This document shows, piece by piece, positions 1 to 8,670 of a stretch of DNA of 57,027 nucleotides. The DNA lies in assembly GCA_017461225.1 (NCBI GenBank), contig JAFTYV010000053.1, positions 1 to 57,027 of the forward strand. The letters are read 5' to 3'. A model generated the notes under the pieces. That model was given only the letters and a program-made list of their open reading frames with translations, ran no database searches and had not been told where the DNA came from. Every line of letters begins with the position of its first letter. Within the stretch, counting starts at the first letter, position 1. The DNA is from Candidatus Methanomethylophilaceae archaeon. GTDB lineage: Archaea > Thermoplasmatota > Thermoplasmata > Methanomassiliicoccales > Methanomethylophilaceae. The position numbers and the translations under genes are program-made.

Positions 1-15
1 CCTATACATAGACTG

Positions 16-39
16 TTGTCAATATATCTATATAGACAA
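16..39. promoter_or_regulatory. near-palindromic operator upstream of the permease operon
   Basis: A 24-bp inverted repeat with arms TTGTC...GACAA around an AT-rich centre; 10 of 12 positions match between half-sites. It lies just upstream of a TATA-like TTTATACC at 50-57. The size and position fit a dimeric winged-helix repressor of the ArsR or MarR type. The regulator gene is not in the window, so the identity of the regulator is inference. Confidence 0.55.
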
Positions 40-97
40 TCATCAATGTTTATACCATGTCCGGATCGTGTTTCGCGGATGGGGGGACGGTGTCCCC

Positions 98-1108
98 GTG
101 AGTGCATGGGAGTTCGTCCAGACGCAGGTCCTGGGCATGCAGTGGTTGAACGACGCGGTCGGGTGGATCCTGACCGCCATCGGCGTGGACATCACGACCA
201 GGATCGGGGGGAGCGTGCAGTTCCTCCTGTACGACACCGTGAAGATCCTGATCCTGCTGACCGTGCTAATCCTCGTGATATCCTACATCCAGAGCTACTT
301 CCCGCCGGAGAGGACCAAGGGGATCCTCGGCGGGCTCGCCGGGATCAGGGGGAACATCGCGGGTGCGCTGCTCGGGACGGTCACCCCGTTCTGCAGCTGC
401 TCGTCCATACCCCTGTTCATCGGTTTCAACAAGGCGGGACTCCCCCTGGGGACCAGCATATCCTTCCTGATATCGTCCCCGTTCGTCGACCTTGCCGCGG
501 TGATAGTGCTCATGGGCGTCTTCGGACCGGCGATGGCCGTCGGATACGTTGTCGCAGGGGTTCTGCTCGCCGTGGTGGGCGGGGCGCTGATCGAGAGGAT
601 GGGGATGGAGGACCAGATCAGGGAGTTCGCGCGTCCCGCATCCTGCTGCTGCGGATCGGGGCCGGTGCAGACGGGACCGTCCACGTTCGACGAGAGGATC
701 TCGTACTCCGCCGGGGAGGTCCGCACGACGGTCTCCCGGGTCTGGAGGTACATCCTGATCGGCGTCCTCATAGGTGCGCTGATACACAACTGGATCCCGC
801 AGGACCTCATCCTGGCTGTCCTCGGGGACGGCAACCCGTTCTCCGTGGTGATCGCGACGCTGGTGGGCGCACCCATCTACGCGGACATATTCGGCACGAT
901 ACCGATAGCCGAGGCCCTGTTCGACAAGGGTGTCGGTGCGGGCACCGTGATGGCGTTCATGATGGGGGTCACCGCGCTGTCCATCCCGTCCATGACGATG
1001 CTCAGGGGCGTGATGGAGCGCAGGCTGCTGGCGACGTTCTTCGTCACCGTGGTACTCGGGATCGTCGTGATGGGCTACCTGTTCAACGCGCTGCAACCGT
1101 TCGTATGA
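98..1108 (+). CDS. DUF318/UPF0718 (ArsP-like) permease
   Basis: Polytopic membrane protein of about 336 residues. It carries the family hallmark TPFCSCSSIPLF near residue 105, where a Cys-Ser-Cys-Ser motif sits in a membrane segment, and an IYADIFGTIPIAEAL segment near residue 265. A cytosolic loop holds a CCC cluster (ASCCCGSGP). ArsP-type members export trivalent organoarsenicals, but many archaeal members have no tested substrate. I chose GTG at 98 because a G-rich Shine-Dalgarno-like stretch (81-86) lies upstream; an in-frame GTG at 68 is an alternative. It is first in an operon with a thioredoxin-like and an AhpD-like gene, pointing to thiol or metalloid stress (inference). The operator at 16-39 probably controls it. 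Confidence 0.85.
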   Translation: MSAWEFVQTQVLGMQWLNDAVGWILTAIGVDITTRIGGSVQFLLYDTVKILILLTVLILVISYIQSYFPPERTKGILGGLAGIRGNIAGALLGTVTPFCSCSSIPLFIGFNKAGLPLGTSISFLISSPFVDLAAVIVLMGVFGPAMAVGYVVAGVLLAVVGGALIERMGMEDQIREFARPASCCCGSGPVQTGPSTFDERISYSAGEVRTTVSRVWRYILIGVLIGALIHNWIPQDLILAVLGDGNPFSVVIATLVGAPIYADIFGTIPIAEALFDKGVGAGTVMAFMMGVTALSIPSMTMLRGVMERRLLATFFVTVVLGIVVMGYLFNALQPFV

Positions 1109-1121
1109 GGAGTGTGATGGA

Positions 1122-1418
1122 ATGTTCGGATCGAGGAAGAGGGAGGTGGAGCCGGTGGAGACCGGTGCGTTCGTGAAGGTGCTGGGTTCTGGTTGCAGGA
1201 ACTGCGAGACCACGGCGGCCAGCATGGTGACCGCGCTTCGGAGGTGCGGGCTCCCAGATGCGGTCGCGCACGTGACCGACCTGGAGGATATCGTGTCCTA
1301 CGGCGTCATGGTCATGCCCGCGGTGGTGTTCGGCAGGGAGGTTGTCTCCGTGGGGAGGACGCTCACCGCCGACCAGGCGGTGGAGCTCGTCGGGAAGCAC
1401 AGGGGGATGTTTCAGTGA
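1122..1418 (+). CDS. thioredoxin-like redox-active disulfide protein
   Basis: 98-residue protein of the small archaeal thioredoxin-like family (redox-active disulfide protein 2 type). It has GCRNC, a CxxC active site near residue 25, followed by the helix and a cis-proline strand VMVMPAVVF typical of the thioredoxin fold. Start ATG lies 13 bp after the permease stop; GAGG at 1107-1110 may be the ribosome site. Its stop overlaps the next start. In this family such proteins often neighbour DUF318 permeases, so it probably supplies thiol redox chemistry to that transporter (inference). Function as a general disulfide reductase is not excluded. Confidence 0.85.
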   Translation: MFGSRKREVEPVETGAFVKVLGSGCRNCETTAASMVTALRRCGLPDAVAHVTDLEDIVSYGVMVMPAVVFGREVVSVGRTLTADQAVELVGKHRGMFQ

Positions 1419-1741
1419 GGATGCTGGAGGAGTTCTGCCCCGGGTTCACCGAGGCCCTGGATGGTGTCGACACGGAGCTGCACTCGGGGATGCCGTTCGA
1501 CGAGAAGACGTACCAGCTCATATGCTTCGCACTGGCGGTGAAGTCCCGCAGCGCCCCCTGCGTCAGGAAGCACTTCAGAGGCGCCCTCCTCGCGGGGGCC
1601 ACTGTGAAGGAGGTGTCGTACACCCTGGCCCTCGTGATGAGGGAGTCCGCGGGGGCCGACGACTGCTGGACCCACGACGTGCTCGGGGACTGGACGGATG
1701 TCCTGAGGGAGGACTGCAGGACCTGTGGATGCATGAGGTGA
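1415..1741 (+). CDS. carboxymuconolactone decarboxylase (AhpD-like) family protein
   Basis: 108-residue helical protein that resembles AhpD-like CMD domains: FDEKTYQLICFALAVKSRSAPCVRKHFRGALLAG-type helices, but the usual CxxC is reduced to a single Cys (SAPCVRKH) followed by His. Further cysteines occur in DDCWTHDV and the C-terminal CRTCGC. The GTG at 1415 overlaps the previous stop, and AGGGGG at 1401-1406 serves as ribosome site; ATG at 1421 is an alternative. Last gene of the permease operon. AhpD proteins act as disulfide reductases or peroxidases; with the altered CxxC the activity here is uncertain, and the C-terminal Cys cluster may substitute or bind metal (inference). Confidence 0.75.
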   Translation: MRMLEEFCPGFTEALDGVDTELHSGMPFDEKTYQLICFALAVKSRSAPCVRKHFRGALLAGATVKEVSYTLALVMRESAGADDCWTHDVLGDWTDVLREDCRTCGCMR

Positions 1742-1767
1742 GTCCACCGTCCGCGTGATGGGACTCA

Positions 1768-1773
1768 TTATAA
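1768..1773 (+). promoter_or_regulatory. TATA box of the UbiD-family gene
   Basis: TTATAA centred about 27 nt upstream of ATG 1797, with no Shine-Dalgarno sequence between. This fits a leaderless archaeal transcript and decides the start at 1797 over ATG 1791 or 1755. Confidence 0.6.
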
Positions 1774-1796
1774 CCTCGGTGACCCTACGGATGCGC

Positions 1797-3062
1797 ATGT
1801 CTGTCAAGGAATCGCTCTTCGGAGAGATCGTCACCGTCCCCGGTCATGTCGACAGCGACACCAGGGACGTCACCAGGGCCCTCATGGCCGACCAGGAGGC
1901 CACAGTCGTCTTCGAGGACCTCAACGGCGGGAGGGCCGCGGGCAACCTCTTCTCCACCAGGGAGAAGACCGCGGCGGCGCTCAACGTCCCCAAGGATGGC
2001 ATCGTCGAGCACATACTCCAGGCCGTGAACTCGCCCAAGCCCGTGGAGGTCGTGGAGGACCCCGCGTTCAGGGAGTGCTCGCTCCCCGTGGACCTCATGT
2101 CCCTCCCGATCCCCAAGTACTTCCCCGAGGACGGCGGCAGGTACATCACATCCGGCATAGTCGTCACCGAGTACGCGGGCAAGAAGAACGTATCCTTCCA
2201 CAGGATGATGATCATGGACTCGGGGCGCATCGCCATCAGGCTCGTCCCCAGGCACACGTTCACACTCTACAACATGGCCAGGGAGAACGGCGAGGAGCTC
2301 AGGATCGCGATCTGCGTTGGCGCCAGCGCCGAGGTGCTCCTGGCTGCCGCCACGTCCATGGACTTCGGTGCCGACGAGCTGGAGGTCGCCTCCGCCATGA
2401 GCCTCAGGGGACACGGCGTCCCGCTCAGGGTGGGCAGGTGCGACAACGGCATCCTGGTCCCGGCCGACACGGACTACGTCCTGGAGGGCAGGATAACCAT
2501 GGAGCAGACCACCGAGGGGCCGTTCGTGGACATCACCGGCACGTACGACTTCGAGAGGCAGCAGCCCGTCATCGAGGTCGACAGGATATGGTCCCGCAGG
2601 GACCCGATCTTCCACCTCCTCCTCCCCGGCGGTTACGAGCACTTCATGCTCATGGGCCTCCCCAGGGAACCGATGATCCTGAAGACCGTGAGGCAGGCCG
2701 TCCCCAGGGTCGCCAACGTCAGGCTGACCGAGGGCGGGTGCTGCTGGCTCAACGGGGTGGTCTCCATAAGGAAGAACAAGGAGGGAGACGGCGTCAACGC
2801 CATCATGGCCGCCTTCACCGGGCACACGTCCATGAAGCAGGTGATCGTGGTCGACGACGACATCGACATCTTCGACGACAGGGAGGTCGAGTGGGCGGTC
2901 GCCACCAGGATGCAGGGCGACGGCATACTGAGGATCCCCGGAGCGGCCGGATCCTCGCTGGACCCCAGCTGCCACGGCGGGACCACGTGGAAGGTCGGGT
3001 TCGATGCGACCCTCCCCGTGGGCGCCGACAGGGCGGCCTTCAGGAAGGCCACACTGGACTGA
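1797..3062 (+). CDS. UbiD-family decarboxylase, probable trans-anhydromevalonate 5-phosphate decarboxylase
   Basis: 421-residue protein with the full UbiD fold sequence: N-terminal domain with NLFSTREKTAAAL, central PIPKYFPEDGGRYITSGIV, and C-terminal RMQGDGIL and GAAGSSLDPS segments. UbiD enzymes use prenylated FMN for reversible decarboxylation. In most archaea with the modified mevalonate pathway, a UbiD homologue decarboxylates trans-anhydromevalonate 5-phosphate to isopentenyl phosphate; the length fits, and this is my preferred role (inference). An aromatic acid decarboxylase is the alternative. Leaderless promoter at 1768; monocistronic, ended by the hairpin at 3063. The flavin prenyltransferase (UbiX) is not in the window. 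Confidence 0.8.
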   Translation: MSVKESLFGEIVTVPGHVDSDTRDVTRALMADQEATVVFEDLNGGRAAGNLFSTREKTAAALNVPKDGIVEHILQAVNSPKPVEVVEDPAFRECSLPVDLMSLPIPKYFPEDGGRYITSGIVVTEYAGKKNVSFHRMMIMDSGRIAIRLVPRHTFTLYNMARENGEELRIAICVGASAEVLLAAATSMDFGADELEVASAMSLRGHGVPLRVGRCDNGILVPADTDYVLEGRITMEQTTEGPFVDITGTYDFERQQPVIEVDRIWSRRDPIFHLLLPGGYEHFMLMGLPREPMILKTVRQAVPRVANVRLTEGGCCWLNGVVSIRKNKEGDGVNAIMAAFTGHTSMKQVIVVDDDIDIFDDREVEWAVATRMQGDGILRIPGAAGSSLDPSCHGGTTWKVGFDATLPVGADRAAFRKATLD

Positions 3063-3078
3063 GGGGCCATACGGCCCC
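3063..3078 (+). terminator. GC-rich hairpin terminator
   Basis: GGGGCC - ATAC - GGCCCC perfect stem-loop directly after the UbiD-family stop codon, followed by pyrimidine- and T-rich sequence (TTTTTCCC, then CCTTTTTAATC). Confidence 0.65.
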
Positions 3079-3211
3079 ACACAACCCATTTCCGACCCTT
3101 TTTCCCATCTCATTCTAACCTTTTTAATCCCTAATCTGCCGGTCCACGTTCTTAACCCCTCCATCCGACACGGTCGTGCACACCACCGTACGGTGTGCGG
3201 CTAGTGATAGG

Positions 3212-5842
3212 ATGAACAGGAACACAGCGATAGCCGTCGTCTCCGTCCTGCTGGTACTCGCCGTGGTGACGCACGTCCCATGGCAGTCCGACGGGGAGGA
3301 GGTGGTGCACGGATCCACCGTCCAGTTCGGGACGGACGTGTACCACGTGGTGACCGACGGCGACACCAGGAAGTACACCGACAGCAGCCTGCCGGGGAAC
3401 CGCATCTACGTCTACGGGTGCGCTTCCCTGCGCGACGGGGCGTTCGAGGGATGCAAGACGCTCCTAGACGTGTACCTGTCCCCGCATGTGGGGACGATCG
3501 GGGAGGGGACCTTCAGGGGATGCACCTCCCTCGACTTCGTGAACGCACCGTACGTATCCTCCATAGGGGATGGGGCGTTCGAGGACTCCTCCGTCAGGAG
3601 GGTCTGGATGGGACCCGCCCTGACCTCCATCGGGGACGATGCGTTCAGGGGATGCTACGGACTCCAGGATGCGATGCTCTGGAGGTCCTCGGTCACCTCC
3701 ATAGGGGACGGGGTGTTCGCGGACTGCGCCCTCCGCGTGATAGACCTGAGGGGGATCGCGGACATCTCCCCGACCGCCTTCGAGGGGACGTCCCCCTACG
3801 TGCAGATCGTGACGCCCGGTCAGACCGTCCGCCTGGACGGTGTGGGACGCCTCGTGATGGATGACGGGGACTTCTTCGAGGAGGTGGCGGCCTCCAGGGA
3901 GAGGGTGCGCATGGAGCTCTGCGAGGACATCCGCGTCGAGGTGACCGGACCCGGGGGCGAGCCCGTCGAGGTGGAGCATACGAAATCCCTCTCCGACCCC
4001 TGGATCGAGTTCCCGATAACCGCGGGGAACGACTACAGGATCGGTCCGGCGACCACCGCCGTGTCCTTCCCGGCCGGTCTCGGCCTGGACGACATCGTCC
4101 ACACCTCTGGCGACGGCACCGTCGTCCTACCGGTGCCCGTCCTGGGGGAACTGGAGTTCCTGGGGTGGGAGATCGAAGGTATGGACGGGTACGTCACGGA
4201 GCTGCGGGAGTCGGACATCGCCTCGCTGGGCGACATCGCCCCCGTCCCGAGGTTCTCCGAGGCGACCGTCACGTTCGACCACGGTGCCGTGTCGGACCTC
4301 ACCGACACGTCGTCCCTCCCAGCCGGCACGGACTTCACGTTCGGCGGCACCTATCCGGAACTGCAACCGGTCACCGGATACAGGCACACGGGATGGGAGG
4401 TCGACGGGGACACCGTCGCCCCGGGATCCGCGATAACCGTGTACGGCGACCATCCGGCCGTCAGCCTGTGGGAGCCCACCGTGACATACGATGTGGTGTT
4501 CACCGACGGGGAGGGCGGGACGTACCTCGCACTGCAGGCGAACCACGGGACCAGGGCGGACATCCCCTCGGACGGACCGGATCGCGACGACACCCTGAGA
4601 TTCACCGGATGGTCCGTCTCCGGTTCGGACACCGTGGTCGATCCGGGATCCCCTCCCGCGATCGTCTCGGACACGGTCTTCGACCCCGTGTTCGAGACGC
4701 GTGCACTGAGGACCGTGACCTACACGGACGGCGATGGGAACGTCCTGTGGAGCCACGGGGTGCGCGACGGCAGGACCCACACCGTGGATCCGACCGTGCC
4801 CTCGAGGGAGGGGTACGACTTCCTGCACTGGTCCTCCGACGGCGGTGTGCTGACGGGGGGCACGGGGGTCACCGTGGTATCGGACATGACGCTGGAGGCC
4901 GTCTGGCGCCAGGTGCCCGTGTTCAGCCTGACCTACCATGCGGCCGGAGGAGACGTCGTGGAGACCCACCGTTCGGGGACCGTCGTGACCGTGTTCTGCG
5001 ACGGGACGGCCGATGGGACCGTCCTGTTGGGATGGAGCCTCTCCGATGGATCCGGGGCCGTGGATGTGGTCAACGGGGACCGCATCACGCTGGACTCCGA
5101 TGTCGACCTCTACCCGGTGGTGCGCCCGGTCCCGCAACCGGAGCCGGAACCCGAGCCCGGGCCCTCCCCCGGTACGGAATCCGGGACACCGGTGGATCCG
5201 GAACCCGGGGGGACGCCCGAACCGGAACCGCCTGTGGAACCCGGACCCGTCCCTCCCACCGACGACGGTGCGGACACCGGGGACGACGACCCCGTATCGG
5301 GGAACCCCATCAGGGTCACGCTGTCCATACACACAGGCGACGGGGACCTGGTCCTCAGGCTGCGTCCGGGAGACGTCTACACACCGCAGGCACCGGACGA
5401 CAGGTCAGATTCCGTCTTCATGGGTTGGAGCACCTCCCCCGACGGGGCCGTCACCGTGGCACCCGGCGGATCCGTGACCCTCGGGTACACGGACACCTCC
5501 CTCCACGCCGTCTGGGCGGAACTGCACGACGTGCTCCTCCTCGAACACGGTGAGACCGTCGGAGGATACAGGGTGACCGCCGGTTCCACCGTAACGCTCC
5601 CGGGATCGGCATCGGACGGGATCCCCGTGTCCGGATGGTTGTGCGACGGGGAGTTCCACTCCCCGGGAAGCGGCATCACCGTGCGTGGGGACATGGTGCT
5701 GGAGGCCGTGTTCCCAACCTCGTCGGGAGACGCGGATGCGGACCGCGACGGGGGAGGTGGAGGGACGACCGCCGTGGCCGTGGCGGCGGTCGCCGGGATC
5801 CTGGTGGCAGTCCTGGCCGCACTGCACCTCCGCAGGTCCTGA
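3212..5842 (+). CDS. large surface protein with BspA-like leucine-rich repeats and InlB-type B-repeats
   Basis: 876-residue exported protein. Residues 1-20 form a hydrophobic signal or anchor (TAIAVVSVLLVLAVV). Residues about 60-210 are LRR_5/BspA-type repeats with SIGDGAFEGC-like units. Residues about 310-640 and 710-840 are repeated beta modules with the GW..DG and VTLEAVW signatures of Listeria-Bacteroides (InlB B) repeats. A Pro/Glu-rich linker near 655-705 separates them, and the C-terminus is a membrane helix (TTAVAVAAVAGILVAVLAAL) ending RRS, so the protein is likely membrane-anchored with its repeats outside. Probable adhesin for host, mucin or microbial partners (inference). Start ATG at 3212 was chosen because the signal segment begins there. 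Confidence 0.85.
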   Translation: MNRNTAIAVVSVLLVLAVVTHVPWQSDGEEVVHGSTVQFGTDVYHVVTDGDTRKYTDSSLPGNRIYVYGCASLRDGAFEGCKTLLDVYLSPHVGTIGEGTFRGCTSLDFVNAPYVSSIGDGAFEDSSVRRVWMGPALTSIGDDAFRGCYGLQDAMLWRSSVTSIGDGVFADCALRVIDLRGIADISPTAFEGTSPYVQIVTPGQTVRLDGVGRLVMDDGDFFEEVAASRERVRMELCEDIRVEVTGPGGEPVEVEHTKSLSDPWIEFPITAGNDYRIGPATTAVSFPAGLGLDDIVHTSGDGTVVLPVPVLGELEFLGWEIEGMDGYVTELRESDIASLGDIAPVPRFSEATVTFDHGAVSDLTDTSSLPAGTDFTFGGTYPELQPVTGYRHTGWEVDGDTVAPGSAITVYGDHPAVSLWEPTVTYDVVFTDGEGGTYLALQANHGTRADIPSDGPDRDDTLRFTGWSVSGSDTVVDPGSPPAIVSDTVFDPVFETRALRTVTYTDGDGNVLWSHGVRDGRTHTVDPTVPSREGYDFLHWSSDGGVLTGGTGVTVVSDMTLEAVWRQVPVFSLTYHAAGGDVVETHRSGTVVTVFCDGTADGTVLLGWSLSDGSGAVDVVNGDRITLDSDVDLYPVVRPVPQPEPEPEPGPSPGTESGTPVDPEPGGTPEPEPPVEPGPVPPTDDGADTGDDDPVSGNPIRVTLSIHTGDGDLVLRLRPGDVYTPQAPDDRSDSVFMGWSTSPDGAVTVAPGGSVTLGYTDTSLHAVWAELHDVLLLEHGETVGGYRVTAGSTVTLPGSASDGIPVSGWLCDGEFHSPGSGITVRGDMVLEAVFPTSSGDADADRDGGGGGTTAVAVAAVAGILVAVLAALHLRRS

Positions 5843-5884
5843 ACCCACGGACCGGGTCCCCGCGATCCGGTCCGACAATAACCC

Positions 5885-5891
5885 CTTATAC
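5885..5891 (+). promoter_or_regulatory. TATA box of the PAPS-reductase-like gene
   Basis: CTTATAC about 29 nt upstream of the ATG at 5919 with no clear Shine-Dalgarno between; near-leaderless transcript expected. It excludes the much longer upstream in-frame extension. Confidence 0.5.
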
Positions 5892-5918
5892 CGCCACGAC
5901 GTCCACCGAACGAGTACC

Positions 5919-7850
5919 ATGGCAGCGATAAGACTGGGAAAGAACCACCTGAGATGGTGTTACGAATGCAACCTCCCCATCATGGAGGAGAAGTCCTGCC
6001 CCGTTTGCGGGACGTCCACACAGGAGATGGTGCTCACTCCCCCCGCAGATGCGAGGCCCGCGTTCGAATCCGACATCAGACTCATCAGGGACATCCTGGA
6101 CAGGGACTACGGCGAGGGCACAGGTTCCGCCGTCATCCCCGACGGGCACGTGGTCATCCTCAACAAGGCACCCTCCCTCGACCGCATGGACGAGGTCGTC
6201 ATAGACGGTGCGGTCATCGCAACCATGAGGTACGACATGGGATCGGGATGGAAGTTCGTGTCCCGCATGCAGGGTGCGTACAGGATCGGGAAGTGCTTCT
6301 CCAGGGGATACGTCGTCTGCGACACCGGTGCGATCCCGTTCGTCAGGGAGAGCAAGAACCTCATGGCGCCCGGAGTTGTCGACGCCGACCCCGGTATCAG
6401 GGAGGGCGACGAGATCATCATCGTCTCCCCCGACAGGGAGGTCATCGCGACGGGTATGGCCCGCATGTCCGGACCCCAGATGGTGGAGGCGGACAAGGGC
6501 GTCGCCGTCAAGACCAGGTGGTACAAACCCGAGGAGTTCAGGGACCTCACCGACAAGCCGCACACGTGGGAGGAGGTCGTGGAGGCCAACAGGGGCGTCA
6601 TCGAGAAGAGGGTCGCCGAGGCCACCGGGTTCATCAGGAACACCATCGAGAAGAACCAGCTCCCCGCCATAGTGTCGTTCTCCGGGGGCAAGGACAGCCT
6701 AGCATCGCTGCTGCTCACACTCGACGCGGGACTCAAGCTCCCCGTGCTCTTCGTCGACACCGGACTGGAGTTCGACGAGACCGTGCAGCACGTCCACGAC
6801 GTGTGCGACAGGCACGGACTGCAGCTGATAGAGGAGAAGGCACCCACCGACGCGTTCTTCGGCAACCTGGTCTACTTCGGACCCCCCGCCAAGGACTTCA
6901 GGTGGTGCTGCAAGACCAACAAGCTCGGCCCCACGGTCGGCGCCATAACCAAGAACTTCCCCGACGGCGTCCTCTCGTTCATCGGACAGAGGAAGTACGA
7001 GTCGGAGGCGAGGAACTCCAAGCCCCGCGTCTGGCGCAACCCCTGGACGCCCGGACAGGTCGGCGCGTCCCCCATCCAGAACTGGTCCGCCATGCACGTG
7101 TGGCTCTACATCTTCAGCAGGGGCGAGCCCTTCAACGTGTGGTACACCAGGGGACTCGACAGGATCGGCTGCTTCCTGTGCCCCGCGTCCGACCTCTCCG
7201 AATTCGACATCGTCGCGGGCAACAGCGCCAGGTGGGACCAGTGGGACAGGTACCTGACGGAGTACATGGAGGACCGCGGACTCCCGAAGGAGTGGAAGGA
7301 GTTCAGCCTGTGGAGGTGGAAGAATGCCCCCAAGTCCATCAGGGAGGAGGTCCACAGGGTCTCCGGGAAGGAGGTGTCCGAGCTGACGAAGCAGACGAGG
7401 ACCCCCGAGAGGGGACCGCTCACGATCAAGGTGCAGGAGGGCTACTCCCCCTGCGTCATCGGGTACAGCGTGGAGGCCGCGCTGTCCAGGCCCGTGGACC
7501 TGGAGGCCATCAAGCCGTTCTGCCACGCAATAGGGTGGACCGTCGAGATGGACCCCGAGGGCGAGTACATAACAGCGGACTACACCACCATCTACCGTGA
7601 GGGCTCCATCATAACGAAGGCCAACGTGGAGAGGGATGCCGGCGCCCACATGGACGAGGCGTTCCAGGTCATCGTCCGCGCGGAGCAGTGCGTGGGATGC
7701 GGACTGTGCGCCGCCAGGTGCGAACCCAAGGCCCTGTACATGGAGGACGGCAAGGTTCATATCAACGAGGACGAGTGCATATTCTGCAAGGACTGCTTCG
7801 GACCGTGTCCGTCCGTGAACTTCATCAGGGATGCGGAGTTCGAGCAGTGA
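5919..7850 (+). CDS. PAPS-reductase-family protein with zinc ribbon, PUA-like domain and 2[4Fe-4S] ferredoxin tail
   Basis: 643 residues. N-terminal zinc ribbon (C14, C17, C27, C30), a PUA-like region around 100-200, an ATP pyrophosphatase/PAPS-reductase domain with loop SGGKDS near 255, and a C-terminal ferredoxin with CVGCGLCAARC near 591 and CIFCKDCFGPC near 619. This architecture is known from methanogen genomes as a sulfotransfer or assimilatory PAPS/sulfite-type protein, but its reaction is not settled. The PUA-like segment would suit RNA binding, so a tRNA sulfur-modification role is a serious alternative to sulfate assimilation. It sits 12 bp before serine acetyltransferase, linking it to sulfur or cysteine metabolism. 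Confidence 0.8.
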   Translation: MAAIRLGKNHLRWCYECNLPIMEEKSCPVCGTSTQEMVLTPPADARPAFESDIRLIRDILDRDYGEGTGSAVIPDGHVVILNKAPSLDRMDEVVIDGAVIATMRYDMGSGWKFVSRMQGAYRIGKCFSRGYVVCDTGAIPFVRESKNLMAPGVVDADPGIREGDEIIIVSPDREVIATGMARMSGPQMVEADKGVAVKTRWYKPEEFRDLTDKPHTWEEVVEANRGVIEKRVAEATGFIRNTIEKNQLPAIVSFSGGKDSLASLLLTLDAGLKLPVLFVDTGLEFDETVQHVHDVCDRHGLQLIEEKAPTDAFFGNLVYFGPPAKDFRWCCKTNKLGPTVGAITKNFPDGVLSFIGQRKYESEARNSKPRVWRNPWTPGQVGASPIQNWSAMHVWLYIFSRGEPFNVWYTRGLDRIGCFLCPASDLSEFDIVAGNSARWDQWDRYLTEYMEDRGLPKEWKEFSLWRWKNAPKSIREEVHRVSGKEVSELTKQTRTPERGPLTIKVQEGYSPCVIGYSVEAALSRPVDLEAIKPFCHAIGWTVEMDPEGEYITADYTTIYREGSIITKANVERDAGAHMDEAFQVIVRAEQCVGCGLCAARCEPKALYMEDGKVHINEDECIFCKDCFGPCPSVNFIRDAEFEQ

Positions 7851-7862
7851 GAGGTGGAAGAC

Positions 7863-8510
7863 ATGATGGACGACATCAGGATAGATCCGGACGACCTGGC
7901 GGTCGTCATGGAGAAGGACCCGGCCATAGTCGACGAGGACGATGCCAGGAGGTTCCACACCGGGCTCCAGGCCGTCAGCATGTACAGGATGAGCCACGAG
8001 CTCTGGCTCCAGGGCAGGAAGATGGAGGCCAGGGAGATCAACTTCAGGGCGCACCAGCTCACGGGCTGCGACATACACCCCGGTGCGACCATCGGCAAGA
8101 GGTTCTTCATCGACCACGCCACCGGCGTGGTCATCGGTGAGACCGCGATCATCGGCGAGGACGTGTCCCTGTTCCAGGGGGTGACACTCGGCGGAGTGTC
8201 CTCCAACAAGGGCAAGAGGCACCCCACGCTCGGGAACAACATCGTCGTCGGATGCAACGCGTCCGTCCTCGGCGACATAACCATCGGCGACAACGTCCGC
8301 ATAGGTGCGGGATCCGTCGTGCTCATGGACATCCCGGACGACTGCACCGTGGTCGGTGTCCCCGGCAGGATCGTCAAGAGGGCCGGCATCAAGACCAAGG
8401 AGCAGGCGCTCATGCACAACGAGCTCCCCGACCCCATGAGGGACAGGATCAAGGAGCTCGAGGACGAGATCGCCGAACTCAAGCGCATCATAGCCGGACT
8501 CAGGGATTGA
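7863..8510 (+). CDS. cysE: serine O-acetyltransferase
   Basis: About 215 residues. The short helical N-terminal domain is followed by a left-handed beta-helix of hexapeptide repeats, including the CysE hallmark HPGATIG, DHATGVVIGETA, GVTLGG and GNNIVVGCNASVLGDI; the C-terminus is a charged helix (RDRIKELEDEIAELKRII). The enzyme makes O-acetylserine from serine and acetyl-CoA, the acceptor for sulfide in cysteine synthesis. ATG 7863 follows GAGGTGG at 7851-7857; ATG 7866 and GTG 7854 are alternatives. Operon with the preceding PAPS-reductase-like gene. Its presence implies a bacterial-type cysteine route (the sulfhydrylase is not in the window) rather than sole reliance on the tRNA-dependent route. 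Confidence 0.9.
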   Translation: MMDDIRIDPDDLAVVMEKDPAIVDEDDARRFHTGLQAVSMYRMSHELWLQGRKMEAREINFRAHQLTGCDIHPGATIGKRFFIDHATGVVIGETAIIGEDVSLFQGVTLGGVSSNKGKRHPTLGNNIVVGCNASVLGDITIGDNVRIGAGSVVLMDIPDDCTVVGVPGRIVKRAGIKTKEQALMHNELPDPMRDRIKELEDEIAELKRIIAGLRD

Positions 8511-8524
8511 TCCCTCCGGCATCC

Positions 8525-8540
8525 GCCCCCGCTCGGGGGC
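8525..8540 (+). terminator. GC-rich hairpin terminator after cysE
   Basis: GCCCCC - GCTC - GGGGGC perfect stem-loop 14 nt after the cysE stop. Confidence 0.6.
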
Positions 8541-8643
8541 GCAAACACATTCCGATCATTCCACGTACGCGTCAGTTCGGTAGTGGACGCATTCGTGGGA
8601 ATTGTATCTGACAGATTGAAAAAACCCAAACCGAGATTGGATG

Positions 8644-8659
8644 GGGGGCGGAAGCCCCC
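8644..8659 (-). terminator. hairpin terminator of the minus-strand cassette
   Basis: GGGGGC - GGAA - GCCCCC. On the minus strand it follows the stop at 8671 and is itself followed, about 15 nt later, by a run of six T, making it a convincing intrinsic-type terminator. Confidence 0.65.
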
Positions 8660-8670
8660 TCTCCCCTCAC

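Noticed and set aside
1785-3164. Long minus-strand open frame opposite the UbiD-family gene
   Set aside because: It is the mirror of a GC-rich coding frame, has a low-complexity Asp/Gly/Val/His-rich product and no ribosome site; the plus-strand gene has clear family motifs.
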